DNA from: JAAXGX01 sp965203565
Lineage (GTDB): Bacteria; Acidobacteriota; Vicinamibacteria; Vicinamibacterales; UBA8438
Length of the DNA: 64,000 nt
Direction: 5' to 3'
Assembly: GCA_965203565.1 (NCBI GenBank)
Contig: OZ241896.1
Coordinates: 2,666,001-2,730,000 of the forward strand
Both the position numbers and the translations under genes were made by a program. This document shows, one piece after another, positions 50,461 through 58,250 of this stretch (the first letter of the stretch is position 1; every line of letters starts with the position of its first letter). The notes beneath the pieces are model-generated. The model was given only the letters and a program-made list of their open reading frames with translations. It made no database searches and was not told the DNA's origin.

Positions 50461-51332
50461 GCGCGCGCCGGGCGCCCCGACGCGCCGTCTGCCTCCTCCT
50501 GTGCGCGGCGGCGGCGCCGGCGGCGCAGCCTGAACGCCGGCCGCAGCGGATCGTGTCGAGCGTGCCGGCGGTCACCGAGATGCTGTTCGCCATCGGCGCG
50601 GGGCCGCAGGTTGCGGCGGTCAGCAGCTTCGACCGGTCGCCGGAAGCGGCCGGGCTGCCGCGCGTCGGCGCCCTGCTCGATCCGGACGTGGAGCGGATCT
50701 TCTCCCTGCGCCCCGACCTGGTCGTGCTGTACGACAGCCAAGTCGAGCAGCGGGACCAGCTTGCCCGCGCCGGCGTGCCGGTCTTCCCGTTCCGGCACGG
50801 CGGTCTCGCCGACGTGACCGCCGTCATCCGCGCCCTCGGGACGCGCACCGGGCGCGCGGACCGGGCGGAGAAGGTCGCGGCGGCGATCGAGGCGGACCTC
50901 GACCGGGTGCGGGCGCAGGTCGCCGGCCGGCCGCGCCCGCGGACGCTGCTCGTCTTCGGGCGGGAGCCGAACGCGATCCGCAGCGTCTACGCCAGCGGCG
51001 GGGTCGGCTTCCTGCACGAGATGCTCGACGCCGCGGGCGGCGCGAACGTTTTCGCCGGCGTGCGGCGGGAGGCGGCGCAGCCGTCGTCGGAGACGATCCT
51101 GGCGGCGCGGCCGGAGGTGGTCGTCGAGTTGCGGGCGGCCGGCGTCACCGAGAACCGGCCGCCCGGCGACGTCGCTGCGTGGGAGCGCCTGCCGGCGCTG
51201 CCGGCGGTCCGGTCGGGGCGGGTGCACGCGCTCGACGGCGACGAGTTCGTCGTGCCCGGCCCGCGCATCGCCGAGGCGGCCGAGCGGCTCGCGCGCCTCC
51301 TGCATCCGGAGGCATGGCGAGAAGGCAGGTAG
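50457..51332 (+). CDS. btuF: Periplasmic cobalamin-type binding protein
   Basis: A 291-residue class III substrate-binding protein. A signal peptide (AVCLLLCAAAAPAAQ) is followed by RIVSSVPAVTEMLFAIGAG, LDPDVERIFSLRPDLVVLYD and the C-lobe beginning FGREPNAIRSVYASGGVGFLHEMLDAAGG. The backbone helix joining two lobes and lack of flexible hinge fit the BtuF/FecB fold. It overlaps the permease stop (GTGA), completing a riboswitch-controlled BtuDCF set. No BtuB receptor gene is in the window. Confidence 0.9.
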   Translation: MSARRAPRRAVCLLLCAAAAPAAQPERRPQRIVSSVPAVTEMLFAIGAGPQVAAVSSFDRSPEAAGLPRVGALLDPDVERIFSLRPDLVVLYDSQVEQRDQLARAGVPVFPFRHGGLADVTAVIRALGTRTGRADRAEKVAAAIEADLDRVRAQVAGRPRPRTLLVFGREPNAIRSVYASGGVGFLHEMLDAAGGANVFAGVRREAAQPSSETILAARPEVVVELRAAGVTENRPPGDVAAWERLPALPAVRSGRVHALDGDEFVVPGPRIAEAAERLARLLHPEAWREGR

Positions 51333-51362
51333 CGGCCGGACGCAGGACTGCGAGGACGTCTC

Positions 51363-51391
51363 GGAGCCCCGCGGGGCTCCACCACGGGCTA
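51363..51391. terminator. Palindrome merged with a solo foldback end
   Basis: GGAGCCCCGCGGGGCTCC (51363-51380) is a perfect 18-bp palindrome and is directly followed by ACCACGGGCTA, the end motif of the foldback family. It lies between convergent gene ends, and the TAG stop of the next gene (51389-51391) is formed at the boundary. It probably ends transcription from both sides. Confidence 0.6.
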
Positions 51392-52795
51392 CTGATTCTG
51401 CCCCGCGGCCTCGCGCTTCCGCTGCGCTTCGCGCTCGGCGGCCAGCTCGGCGTACTGCTCGTCGTTGAGGAAGGTCAGCTTCGCCAGCAGGACGAACATG
51501 TCGTCGATGGAGCGCTGGCCGTGACCTTTCCAGTTCCGGGGGTCCACCACGTTGCGGTTCTTCTCGGTGTTGTCGTACCAGCCGGTGAGGTGCAGCACGG
51601 CGCCCTTCGGCAGGAGCGGGGCGTAGTCGTCCTCGTAGACGTAGACCTTCGCCCAGTTGTGGTCGTACCTGGCGCAGCTCAGCACCTCGCGGCGCTGGTT
51701 CTGGCCGAGGCGGCGGGTCGGGTCCGGGTAGATCGCCTCCAGGCACATCCGCCGGCCGGCTGAATGCATGTGCGGCTCGAAGGTGCTCAGGATGCCGTGC
51801 TCGGGCATGATGTAGTAGCCGTCGAACCGGACGTCGTCCTCGCCGGCCGGGATGTCGAGCGCGTCGCCGATGCCGCCCACGTAGCTGAATTCCCAGCTTT
51901 CGTACTTCGGCCGATGTCCGGCGGGGTGCAGCCTGAAGCCGACGTCCGCCCGCACCGGCGTCGGCGCGCCCGACGCGTAGAGGTGCACCGTGAACCGGAG
52001 CTCCGAGCCGCCGGGCAGCACGACGCCGACGTCGTCGGGATAGATGGTGGCGTTCTGGCCTATCTCGTGCGTCAGCCGAAACTGGGCGCGGCCATCCTCC
52101 GACGCGTAGTACTGCTCGCCGCTGTGAATCCCCATGTGATGGATGGAGAACCGGCCGTAGCCGCTCCCCTCGCTCGCCTTCCGGGCGAGCTCGGCCTTCG
52201 CCGCGTCGTCGAGCAGCCGGATCTCGTGGACCTCGACCGCCTTGACGTAGCGGTCCTCGGTCAGGCCGGTGGGGACCGGCCCGAACTCCCCGTGGTAGTC
52301 GGGCGCAACGGCCGGGATGGTCATCACGGGGGTCGACACGATCAGGTCCGGCTCGCCGATCGTCCACTCGTCCCCGTCGACCCAGTCGATCGGCGGGGGC
52401 AGGTCGGCCGCCTCTCCGCGCGGGGCGCCGGCGTCCGCCCAGGCGGCGAACGTGGCGATCTCGTCGTCGGACAGCGAGATGTCGTCCTTGTACCGCTGGA
52501 TGCCGATGTTCTTCTCGATGAACCACGGCGGCATCTCGCGCAGGGCGGTCTTCTCCTTCATCGCCCGGGCCCAGGGGCGGGCCTCCTCGTAGGTGAGGAA
52601 CGACATCGGCGCCACCGAACCGGGCCGATGGCACCGCTGGCAGGAGCGTTGGAGGATGGGCGCGACGTTCCTGGTGAACGTGACGTCCGCGCTGCGCTCC
52701 GCCCCGCCGGCGGGCGCGGCGGTGACGAACGCGGCCGCCAGCCCTGCGGCGGCGAGACCGGCGAACGACGTTCGGTGCGGCGCTGCAATGGTCAT
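51389..52795 (-). CDS. Cytochrome c plus copper-monooxygenase-like exported protein
   Basis: A 468-residue protein with signal peptide (ending APAGGAE). The N-terminal haem domain FTRNVAPILQRSCQRCHRPG carries CQRCH and a possible distal Met in LREMPPWFIEKN. The rest (about 150-450) is beta-rich with HHMGIHSGEQYYASE, PEHGILSTFEPHMHSAGRRMCLE and LHLTGWYDNTEKN. The HMH and neighbouring His/Met resemble the copper site region of ascorbate-dependent type II copper monooxygenases. The combined architecture occurs in environmental Acidobacteriota and Planctomycetes; the reaction is not known to me. ATG at 52795 has GAGGGAGAC before it. Confidence 0.78.
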   Translation of the reverse strand: MTIAAPHRTSFAGLAAAGLAAAFVTAAPAGGAERSADVTFTRNVAPILQRSCQRCHRPGSVAPMSFLTYEEARPWARAMKEKTALREMPPWFIEKNIGIQRYKDDISLSDDEIATFAAWADAGAPRGEAADLPPPIDWVDGDEWTIGEPDLIVSTPVMTIPAVAPDYHGEFGPVPTGLTEDRYVKAVEVHEIRLLDDAAKAELARKASEGSGYGRFSIHHMGIHSGEQYYASEDGRAQFRLTHEIGQNATIYPDDVGVVLPGGSELRFTVHLYASGAPTPVRADVGFRLHPAGHRPKYESWEFSYVGGIGDALDIPAGEDDVRFDGYYIMPEHGILSTFEPHMHSAGRRMCLEAIYPDPTRRLGQNQRREVLSCARYDHNWAKVYVYEDDYAPLLPKGAVLHLTGWYDNTEKNRNVVDPRNWKGHGQRSIDDMFVLLAKLTFLNDEQYAELAAEREAQRKREAAGQNQ

Positions 52796-52948
52796 CAGCG
52801 CTGTCTCCCTCGTCCGGATCCGATTCGCCGGGCGTGCGTGCGCCCATACCGATAAGCGCCCGCGCGGCTGAGCTTGGCTCACGGTAGACCCCGGCAACGG
52901 GGTTGTCAACGGGTTTTGGGCCACGTCGTCGTCGATAGCTGCGCTTTG

Positions 52949-53544
52949 CTATGCCTCGCCGGCCGGCTCGGCCGCCGCGCGCGGGACGGTGGCGAGAACG
53001 GTCGCCCGCAGGTCGTCGACCCGCTGACCGATCTGCAGGATCGCGTCACGGGTCTCGGCGCGCAGGTCATCGATCCGTTTTGCGCTCTGCCTGTGGGCTT
53101 CACGATTCTCTGTCCGCAAATCGTCGATCCATTCGCGGGTCTCGGTGCGCAGATTCTTCAACTGTTCGCGGGTCTCGGTGCGCAGATTCTTCGACTGCTC
53201 ACAGGTCTCGGTACGCAACTTCTCCAACTGCTCGTGGAACTCAGTGCGCTGGTTCTCGAACTGCTCGCGGGTCTCGGCGCGCAGATTCTCCGACTGCTCA
53301 CAGGTCTCGGTGCGCAACTTCTCAACTGCTCGTGGAACTCGGTGCGCTGGTTCTCGAACTGCTCGCGGGTCTCGGCGCGCAATTCACGGGTCTCGGCGCG
53401 CAGGTCGTCGAGCCGCCGCCCGAAGTCTTGCCTGATCTCCCGGTTGTCGTTCCTGACGTCGCGGATGTCTCCCTTGACGTCGCGGAACATTCCGACCATC
53501 AATGCCGCCAGCGCGACGAATCCGGCAATCATCGTCCAGTCCAC
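52949..53544 (-). pseudogene. Membrane-anchored coiled-coil repeat protein, frameshifted
   Basis: Starts GTG at 53544 (GGGAGGGGG upstream) with one membrane helix MIAGFVALAALMVGMF, then a heptad/11-residue repeat coiled coil built of units like LRAETREQFEN and LRTETCEQSKN. The frame breaks near 53323, where a run reads CTCAACTG; the upstream tandem copy, 99 bp away, reads CTCCAACTG. Restoring one base joins the two open halves into a protein of about 198 residues, ending with a second helix region QIGQRVDDLRATVL. The loss lies inside a 99-bp tandem repeat (53201-53299 and from 53300). It is either a real decay, a phase-variation site or an assembly error. Confidence 0.7.
53201..53385. repeat. 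99-bp tandem repeat, about two units
   Basis: The unit beginning ACAGGTCTCGGTACGCAACT at 53201 recurs from 53300 with few changes and a 1-bp deletion. It encodes 33 residues (three 11-mers) of the coiled coil. Repeats of this size change copy number easily. Confidence 0.8.
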
Positions 53545-53607
53545 GTCAGTCCCCCTCCCGGCTTTCGTCGAAGCAAGAAGGATGCCGCCGAATGCCGGCC
53601 GGACCGG

Positions 53608-53994
53608 CTAGAACCCGCGCTTCCGGCCTCGGATGCCGCGGCGGCTGCCTTTCGGCTTGCCGGGGCGGAACCGGGGATCGAGGTCGGGGGGCGGGCCGAA
53701 GTCCACTCGGGGACGCGGCGCGCGCGCCCGGGCCTCGTTGACCTTCAGGGTCCGGCCCTGCAGCTCGGCGCCGTCGAACTTGGAGATCGCCTCCTGGACG
53801 ACCGACTCGTCGCTGAACTCCACGAAGGCGAACCCGCGGGGCTGGCCCGTGGCGCGATCGACGGGAAGGAACACTTCGACGACGTCGCCCACCTGGGCGA
53901 ACAGCGTTTCTATCTCGGCCTGCGTCGTGCTGAAGTTGAGGTTGCCGACGAACACTTTTGCAGAAATGACGTCCTCCTTGCTGGTTACGTTCAT
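53608..53994 (-). CDS. RNA-recognition-motif (RRM) protein
   Basis: A 128-residue protein with a single RRM: RNP2 VFVGNLNF, the helix AEIETLFAQVG, RNP1 RGFAFVEF, and a C-terminal tail rich in Arg, Gly and Pro. This is the bacterial Rbp/cold-inducible RRM class that binds single-stranded RNA. Its ATG overlaps the stop of the secreted-family gene at 53991 (ATGA), an odd pairing of an RNA-binding protein with an exported protein. The domain call is firm; targets are unknown. Confidence 0.92.
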   Translation of the reverse strand: MNVTSKEDVISAKVFVGNLNFSTTQAEIETLFAQVGDVVEVFLPVDRATGQPRGFAFVEFSDESVVQEAISKFDGAELQGRTLKVNEARARAPRPRVDFGPPPDLDPRFRPGKPKGSRRGIRGRKRGF

Positions 53995-54983
53995 TCCGTG
54001 GACTGCTCGGCGGCCTTTTCCGCCTCGCGCGTCCCGGCCAGGATGTTGTAGAGCCCGTAGTTCCCCTCGTGGCAGGCGTACTCGTAGATCGGATCGTCGC
54101 TGCGCTGCATGAAGAGGCGGTAGGTCCAGGCGGCCGGCCAGACCGTCGGGTCGTCGAGCGTCGCCTCGTACCGCAACGTCTGCGGCGACATCCGCGTAAA
54201 GCGCTCGACGAGCCGCAGGCGCGCGTCGGTCAGCCCCCCGAGGAAGCCGGTCCCGCGCAGGAAGTTCGTCGTCTCCACCACCAGGGTGTCGCCTTCCCAT
54301 CGGCCGCGCGAGTCGCCCATCTGCTGGCGGATGCCGCGGTCGAGGCGCGCGCGGCCGTCCAGCGGAATGACGCGGGCGCTGTGCACCATCTCGTTGAGCA
54401 GGACGACGTGGTCCTCGGTCTGCAGCACCTGCACGTTGTTGTTGTAGGCGCTCGGCGTCATCGGCGGCCCGGAGTTGAATCCGACGATGCAGCGCACCGC
54501 CAGATGCCCGGGACCGATGTCCTCCACCCATCCGCCGTACGGGATCTCGTGCGCGCCCACTCCGCGCCGGGTCCGCGCGAGCTCCGCCTGCCGCTTCCCG
54601 GCAGCCGCCGTCAGCGGCGGCATGCGTCCGTCCGCCGGCCGCACGATGAGCGACGTGCGCCGGTCCTCCGCGACCCCTTCGACGTCGTACCACGCCTCGT
54701 TGTACGAGCCGGTGGGCATGGCGTCGCTGCCCTCCTGGATCTGTCGCCACGTTTCGCTGGCTTCCTCCAGGACGGCGGCGGCGTCCTCGTCGGTCAGGAC
54801 CGTCTTGCCGGCCAGATCGGGCGGCCGTTCAAACGGCGTCAGCGAGCGGAAGTCCCAGACTCCCGACAGGTCCGGCGCGCCCCACGGCGTGCGCGGCGCG
54901 GCCGAGTCCTCCGGCGCCTGGGCGGCGGCGCCGGCGGTGGCGGCAGCCAACGTGAACGATGCGACGAGAAGCCGACGACGCAT
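53991..54983 (-). CDS. Secreted PWG/CHEGN-family protein of unknown function (copy 3)
   Basis: A 330-residue protein with signal peptide (about 1-22, AGAAAQ). It shows RTPWGAPDLSGVWDFRSLTP, RRTSLIVRPADGRMPPLT, VRCIVGFNSGPPMTP, VIPLDGRA, DSRGRWEGDTLVVETTNF, VERFTRM and a C-terminal YEYACHEGNYGLYNILAGTRE. The YNEAWYDVEG region replaces the FYNNFW motif of copies 1 and 2. GAGGAGGTTGCAG sets the ATG at 54983. It is followed by the RRM gene with a 4-base overlap and preceded by another family member at 55049, part of a minus-strand operon from 57292. Confidence 0.85.
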   Translation of the reverse strand: MRRRLLVASFTLAAATAGAAAQAPEDSAAPRTPWGAPDLSGVWDFRSLTPFERPPDLAGKTVLTDEDAAAVLEEASETWRQIQEGSDAMPTGSYNEAWYDVEGVAEDRRTSLIVRPADGRMPPLTAAAGKRQAELARTRRGVGAHEIPYGGWVEDIGPGHLAVRCIVGFNSGPPMTPSAYNNNVQVLQTEDHVVLLNEMVHSARVIPLDGRARLDRGIRQQMGDSRGRWEGDTLVVETTNFLRGTGFLGGLTDARLRLVERFTRMSPQTLRYEATLDDPTVWPAAWTYRLFMQRSDDPIYEYACHEGNYGLYNILAGTREAEKAAEQSTE

Positions 54984-55029
54984 CTGCAACCTCCTCGGCA
55001 TCAGGTGCTACGAGCGTCTCTGCGCCGCG

Positions 55030-55051
55030 CGGGGCTCCGCCACGGCTGCTA
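55030..55051 (-). repeat. Solo end of the foldback element
   Basis: On the minus strand this reads TAGCAGCCGTGGCGG then AGCCCCG, a slightly shortened match to the element end. It begins at the TAG stop of the gene at 55049, as at 40034 and 51389. Confidence 0.45.
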
Positions 55052-56155
55052 CCGCCCGGCCGGGACGAACGGCGCGGCCGGCTCCCGGACCCCCGGATGG
55101 CCGGCCTGTTTCCGCTGGCGCGAGACCAGCGCCGCCGCCTCCAGCGCCTGCCGCTCGTCGGCGCGGCCGGCCCGCAGCAGGTTCATCATCCCGTGGTTCC
55201 CTTCGTGACAAGCGTACTCGAACAGGTGGTTGAGCGGATCGCCGGCGGTGTCGCGCCGGGTCATCGGGATCGAGACGGTGTAGGGGCGCGTGAACGTCTG
55301 CGGGTCCTCGACGGTGAACCGGTAGTCAATCGTGTTCGCGTCGACCGGGCGGAACCGCTCGACGAGGCGCAGCGTCCCGCCCGGACCCCGATGGCCGGTC
55401 TGGATGACGTGCGACGGCTGGTGGTCGCCGCCGTCGAGCCGGTCGTTGAACCGCTCGGTCTCCACCACCAGCGTGTCCCCCTCCCAGCGCCCCCGGCTGT
55501 CGCCGAGCCACTGGCGGATCCGGCCGGCCACGTGCGGACGGCCGTCCAGCGGGACGATGCGCGCCTCGTGGATCATCTCCATCAGCACCACCACGTGGTC
55601 GGGCGTCTGCAGGATCTGGTAGTTCGCGTTGTAGACGTTCGGGATCATCGCCACCGGCAGCGTGCGCGAGATGCAGCGTTCCCATGTGTTCCGGTCGAGC
55701 CAGGAGTCGGCCTCCCCGCGTCCCCTCCGGGCGTTCTCCCGATCGATCAGGCGCCGCCGGGCGGCCGGGAGGAGGGCCGGGATCCGTCCGTCGGGCGGGT
55801 CGACCACCAGCGACTCGCGGCCGCTGTCCCCCACCTGCTCGATCCACCCGGCGCCGGTTCCCTGCGTCGCTTCGATCACCGCCTCCCGCGCCCGCCGGCT
55901 ACGCTCGATCTCCGCCTCGGTCATCCGCTCGAGCGGCGTCCGGTTCGAGTTGTTCCAGACGCCGCGCAGGTCGGGATCTCCCCACGGCGTCTTCGGCAAC
56001 GGGACGCCGTCGGCGGGAGGCAGGAGGCCGCCTATCCCGACCGGCGCCCCGGAACGGACGGCGGGCGCGTCCTCCTGGGCGGACAGGCCCGCCGGCGCCA
56101 GCGCGACCGCCGCAGCCGCGGCGAAGGAGACGACGCCGAACGTTCGGTCTCGCAT
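55049..56155 (-). CDS. Secreted PWG/CHEGN-family protein of unknown function (copy 4, divergent)
   Basis: A 368-residue protein with signal peptide (about 1-26, AGLSAQ). It keeps KTPWGDPDLRGVWNN, RESLVVDPPDGRIPALLP, ERCISRTLPVAMIPN, QTPDHVVVLMEMIHEARIVPLDGRPH, DSRGRWEGDTLVVETERF, VERFRPV and FEYACHEGNHGMMNLLRAGRADE. It lacks the FYNNFW segment and has a C-terminal extension of about 25 residues beyond the usual end. GGAGGCGGGCAAG precedes the ATG. It lies 12 bp behind the propeller gene at 56168. Function unknown. Confidence 0.85.
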   Translation of the reverse strand: MRDRTFGVVSFAAAAAVALAPAGLSAQEDAPAVRSGAPVGIGGLLPPADGVPLPKTPWGDPDLRGVWNNSNRTPLERMTEAEIERSRRAREAVIEATQGTGAGWIEQVGDSGRESLVVDPPDGRIPALLPAARRRLIDRENARRGRGEADSWLDRNTWERCISRTLPVAMIPNVYNANYQILQTPDHVVVLMEMIHEARIVPLDGRPHVAGRIRQWLGDSRGRWEGDTLVVETERFNDRLDGGDHQPSHVIQTGHRGPGGTLRLVERFRPVDANTIDYRFTVEDPQTFTRPYTVSIPMTRRDTAGDPLNHLFEYACHEGNHGMMNLLRAGRADERQALEAAALVSRQRKQAGHPGVREPAAPFVPAGR

Positions 56156-56167
56156 CTTGCCCGCCTC

Positions 56168-57292
56168 CTACCAGATCCCCTTGAAGACGAACTTCTGCGC
56201 GCGGGCGCCCCCGGCGACCTCCGCGACGTACAGGTTCCCCTTCGAGTCGGTCGCCACGTCGTGCGGCTCCCGGAAGTCGCCCGGCTTGCCGGTCTCCTCG
56301 CCGAAATGGTGCAGCACCCGGAGCGTCTTCCGGTCGAGCACCCAGACGTGGCCCCAGTGGAAGTCGGGCGTGTAGAGGAACCGCTGCTCCGGATCGGGCG
56401 AGAACGCGACGCCGGCCGTGGTCAGCCCCTCGGCGTCCCGGTTGACGAACCCCTGCCCGACGTACGCGCCGTCGGTCCGGAACGCCTGGATCCGCCGGTT
56501 GCCCCGGTCGGAGACGTAGACGATCCCGTCGTTCGAGATCCCGATGTTGTGCGGCGTCCCGGAGAACTGCCGGGGGCCGTCGCCCGGCTCGCCCGGCTCC
56601 ATCCGCCGCAGGTCTTCGGCGGGCGGGTCGTCGAGCGGCTCGTCGCCGAACGCGCCCCACATCCGCCGGAACGCGCCGGTACGGGCGTCGAAGACGATGA
56701 CCCGGCGGTTGCCGTACCCGTCCGACACGTACACTTCGTTCCGGTGGACGGCGACGTCCGTGGCGGTGCGCACGCTCTCGGTGTCGGCGTTCCCCTTGCT
56801 CGTGTCCCGCCCCCCGATCTGGAGCAGGAACTCGCCCGTCCGGGAGAACTTGAGGAGCATGTCGTCGCTGCTGTCGGAGCCGGTTCCGGCGTACGGGTTG
56901 TTGCCGGTGATCCAGACGGCGCCGTCGTCGTCAATCGCGATGCCGTGCTCGGAGTACGGCCAGTCGTAGCCGTCGGCCGGGCCGCCCCATCCCTGCACGT
57001 AGTCGCCGTCCGCGTCGATCTCCAGCACCGGGGGGGCGTCCGACGGGTGATGCTCCAGCCGGGGTCGTTGCAGGATCCAGACGTGGTCGTCGTCGTCGAC
57101 GGCGATGGAGGAAGTGACGCCGAGTTTCCAGCCGTTCGGCAATCGGGGCCACGTGGGATCGACCTCGAACCGCGGAACTTCGAATCCTTCCACCCGGTCC
57201 GACTGGGCCCGACCGCTCGCCGCGGCCGCGGCGACCAGGAGCATGACGGCGGCGGCGACGGCGGCGACTCCTCCCGCAAAACCTCTCGACAT
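56168..57292 (-). CDS. Exported NHL-type beta-propeller protein
   Basis: A 374-residue protein with signal peptide (about 1-28, ASGRAQ; no lipobox). The blades read AVDDDDHVWILQRP, IDDDGAVWITGNNPYAG, VSDGYGNRRVIVFDARTGAF, ISNDGIVYVSDRGNRRIQAF and TDSKGNLYVAEVAGGARAQKF. It is a close paralogue of the lipoprotein at 27791 (shared GNADTES, DGYGNRRV and FSPDPEQR motifs). It is the first gene of the minus-strand operon with two secreted-family genes. A scaffolding or lyase-like role is possible; none is proven. Confidence 0.85.
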   Translation of the reverse strand: MSRGFAGGVAAVAAAVMLLVAAAAASGRAQSDRVEGFEVPRFEVDPTWPRLPNGWKLGVTSSIAVDDDDHVWILQRPRLEHHPSDAPPVLEIDADGDYVQGWGGPADGYDWPYSEHGIAIDDDGAVWITGNNPYAGTGSDSSDDMLLKFSRTGEFLLQIGGRDTSKGNADTESVRTATDVAVHRNEVYVSDGYGNRRVIVFDARTGAFRRMWGAFGDEPLDDPPAEDLRRMEPGEPGDGPRQFSGTPHNIGISNDGIVYVSDRGNRRIQAFRTDGAYVGQGFVNRDAEGLTTAGVAFSPDPEQRFLYTPDFHWGHVWVLDRKTLRVLHHFGEETGKPGDFREPHDVATDSKGNLYVAEVAGGARAQKFVFKGIW

Positions 57293-57480
57293 GACGTCTC
57301 TCCTGCGCCCTCGCCCCCGCGCCCCCGTGCGGCCGGCGAGTCGTCGTTGCACAGTCCGCACTTTATCACGCGATCGCGTGCGCGGCGGGTCCGGATATGC
57401 CGGAAGACGGGATCGGCCGCGGACGTTTCGGCAAGTCACCGAGCGGAGCCGGATCGCCGGCGGGGAACGGGCGGAGTTGG

Positions 57481-57553
57481 CTCCTCAGGTTGGACTCGAA
57501 CCAACAACCCTCCGGTTAACAGCCGGATGCTCTGCCAATTGAGCTACTGAGGA
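57481..57553 (-). tRNA. tRNA-Asn (GTT)
   Basis: 73 bases on the minus strand. Acceptor stem TCCTCAG pairs with CTGAGGA, discriminator G, D-arm AGCTCAATTGGCAGAGC, anticodon loop CTGTTAA with anticodon GTT, and T-arm GGTTCGAGTCC. CCA is not encoded. The canonical cloverleaf is intact. It stands in a 347-bp gap between the propeller gene and the DUF4203-like gene; nothing else is seen there. Confidence 0.97.
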
Positions 57554-57639
57554 CCAGCGCGCCGGCGGCCCGGATCGCAGCCGCAACGCCAAACCCTGCA
57601 TGGTACCGAATGGCGCGCGGGAAGGTCAATAGCGGGTGC

Positions 57640-58239
57640 TCACGCGGGACGCCGGCGACTGGTCCGGAGCTGGACCGCCAGCGCCACTGCGCCGAGCACC
57701 AGCCAGGCGACTGCGAACTCGATCTGCGTGCTCGCCGGCGCCAGCGGATAGAGCCGCTGCACGTCGCCGCGCGCGGCGGCCATGGCGGCGGCGTCGCCGG
57801 CCAGCGCCAGCCCTCCGACCAGCGCGATCCAGGCGCCGCCGAACGACGTGCCAACCAGGATCACCCAGCGGCGCAGCGCGAGCGCCGCGAACGCGCCGGC
57901 CAGGCCCACGCCCAGGAAGACCCAGAGGCCGGGGTCGCCGGCGTCGGACGCCCACAGCGCGTTGACCGCCGCCGCCCCCAGCGCCGCGCCGAGCACCGCG
58001 ACGCCGGCCAGGTAGGCGGCCGTCGCCAGCACCGCGCCGGCCGCGCCGCCGGCGCCGGCCGCGGCCACGACCAGCCAGACGTCGAGTCCGCGGGCCAGCG
58101 CCGCCGCGACCGCCGCCCCCGCGGCGAACCCGCCGGCGGCCAGCAGCAGCCGCAGCAGCCGGTAGCCGAGGAAGCACGCCACGCCGCCCCCCGCCAGTAG
58201 AATGATGGCGACCGGCGCATGAACGGACATCGACGCCAT
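57640..58239 (-). CDS. Polytopic membrane protein, DUF4203/TM7SF3-like
   Basis: A 199-residue protein of six or seven short Ala/Gly/Val-rich membrane helices (about 10-180) with a basic C-terminal tail RTSRRRPA. Gly-rich helices such as GFAAGAAVAAALA and GVAVLGAALGAAA are typical of DUF4203. Function unknown. Start codons ATG at 58239 or 58230; neither has a clear ribosome site. It is divergent from the next gene by 11 bp, so the two share a promoter region. Confidence 0.7.
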   Translation of the reverse strand: MASMSVHAPVAIILLAGGGVACFLGYRLLRLLLAAGGFAAGAAVAAALARGLDVWLVVAAAGAGGAAGAVLATAAYLAGVAVLGAALGAAAVNALWASDAGDPGLWVFLGVGLAGAFAALALRRWVILVGTSFGGAWIALVGGLALAGDAAAMAAARGDVQRLYPLAPASTQIEFAVAWLVLGAVALAVQLRTSRRRPA

Positions 58240-58250
58240 GCCCGTTGATT

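Noticed and set aside
53140..53385. Regular repeats considered as a CRISPR array
   Set aside because: Units are contiguous with no unique spacers and encode an 11-residue coiled-coil period in frame. No cas genes are present.
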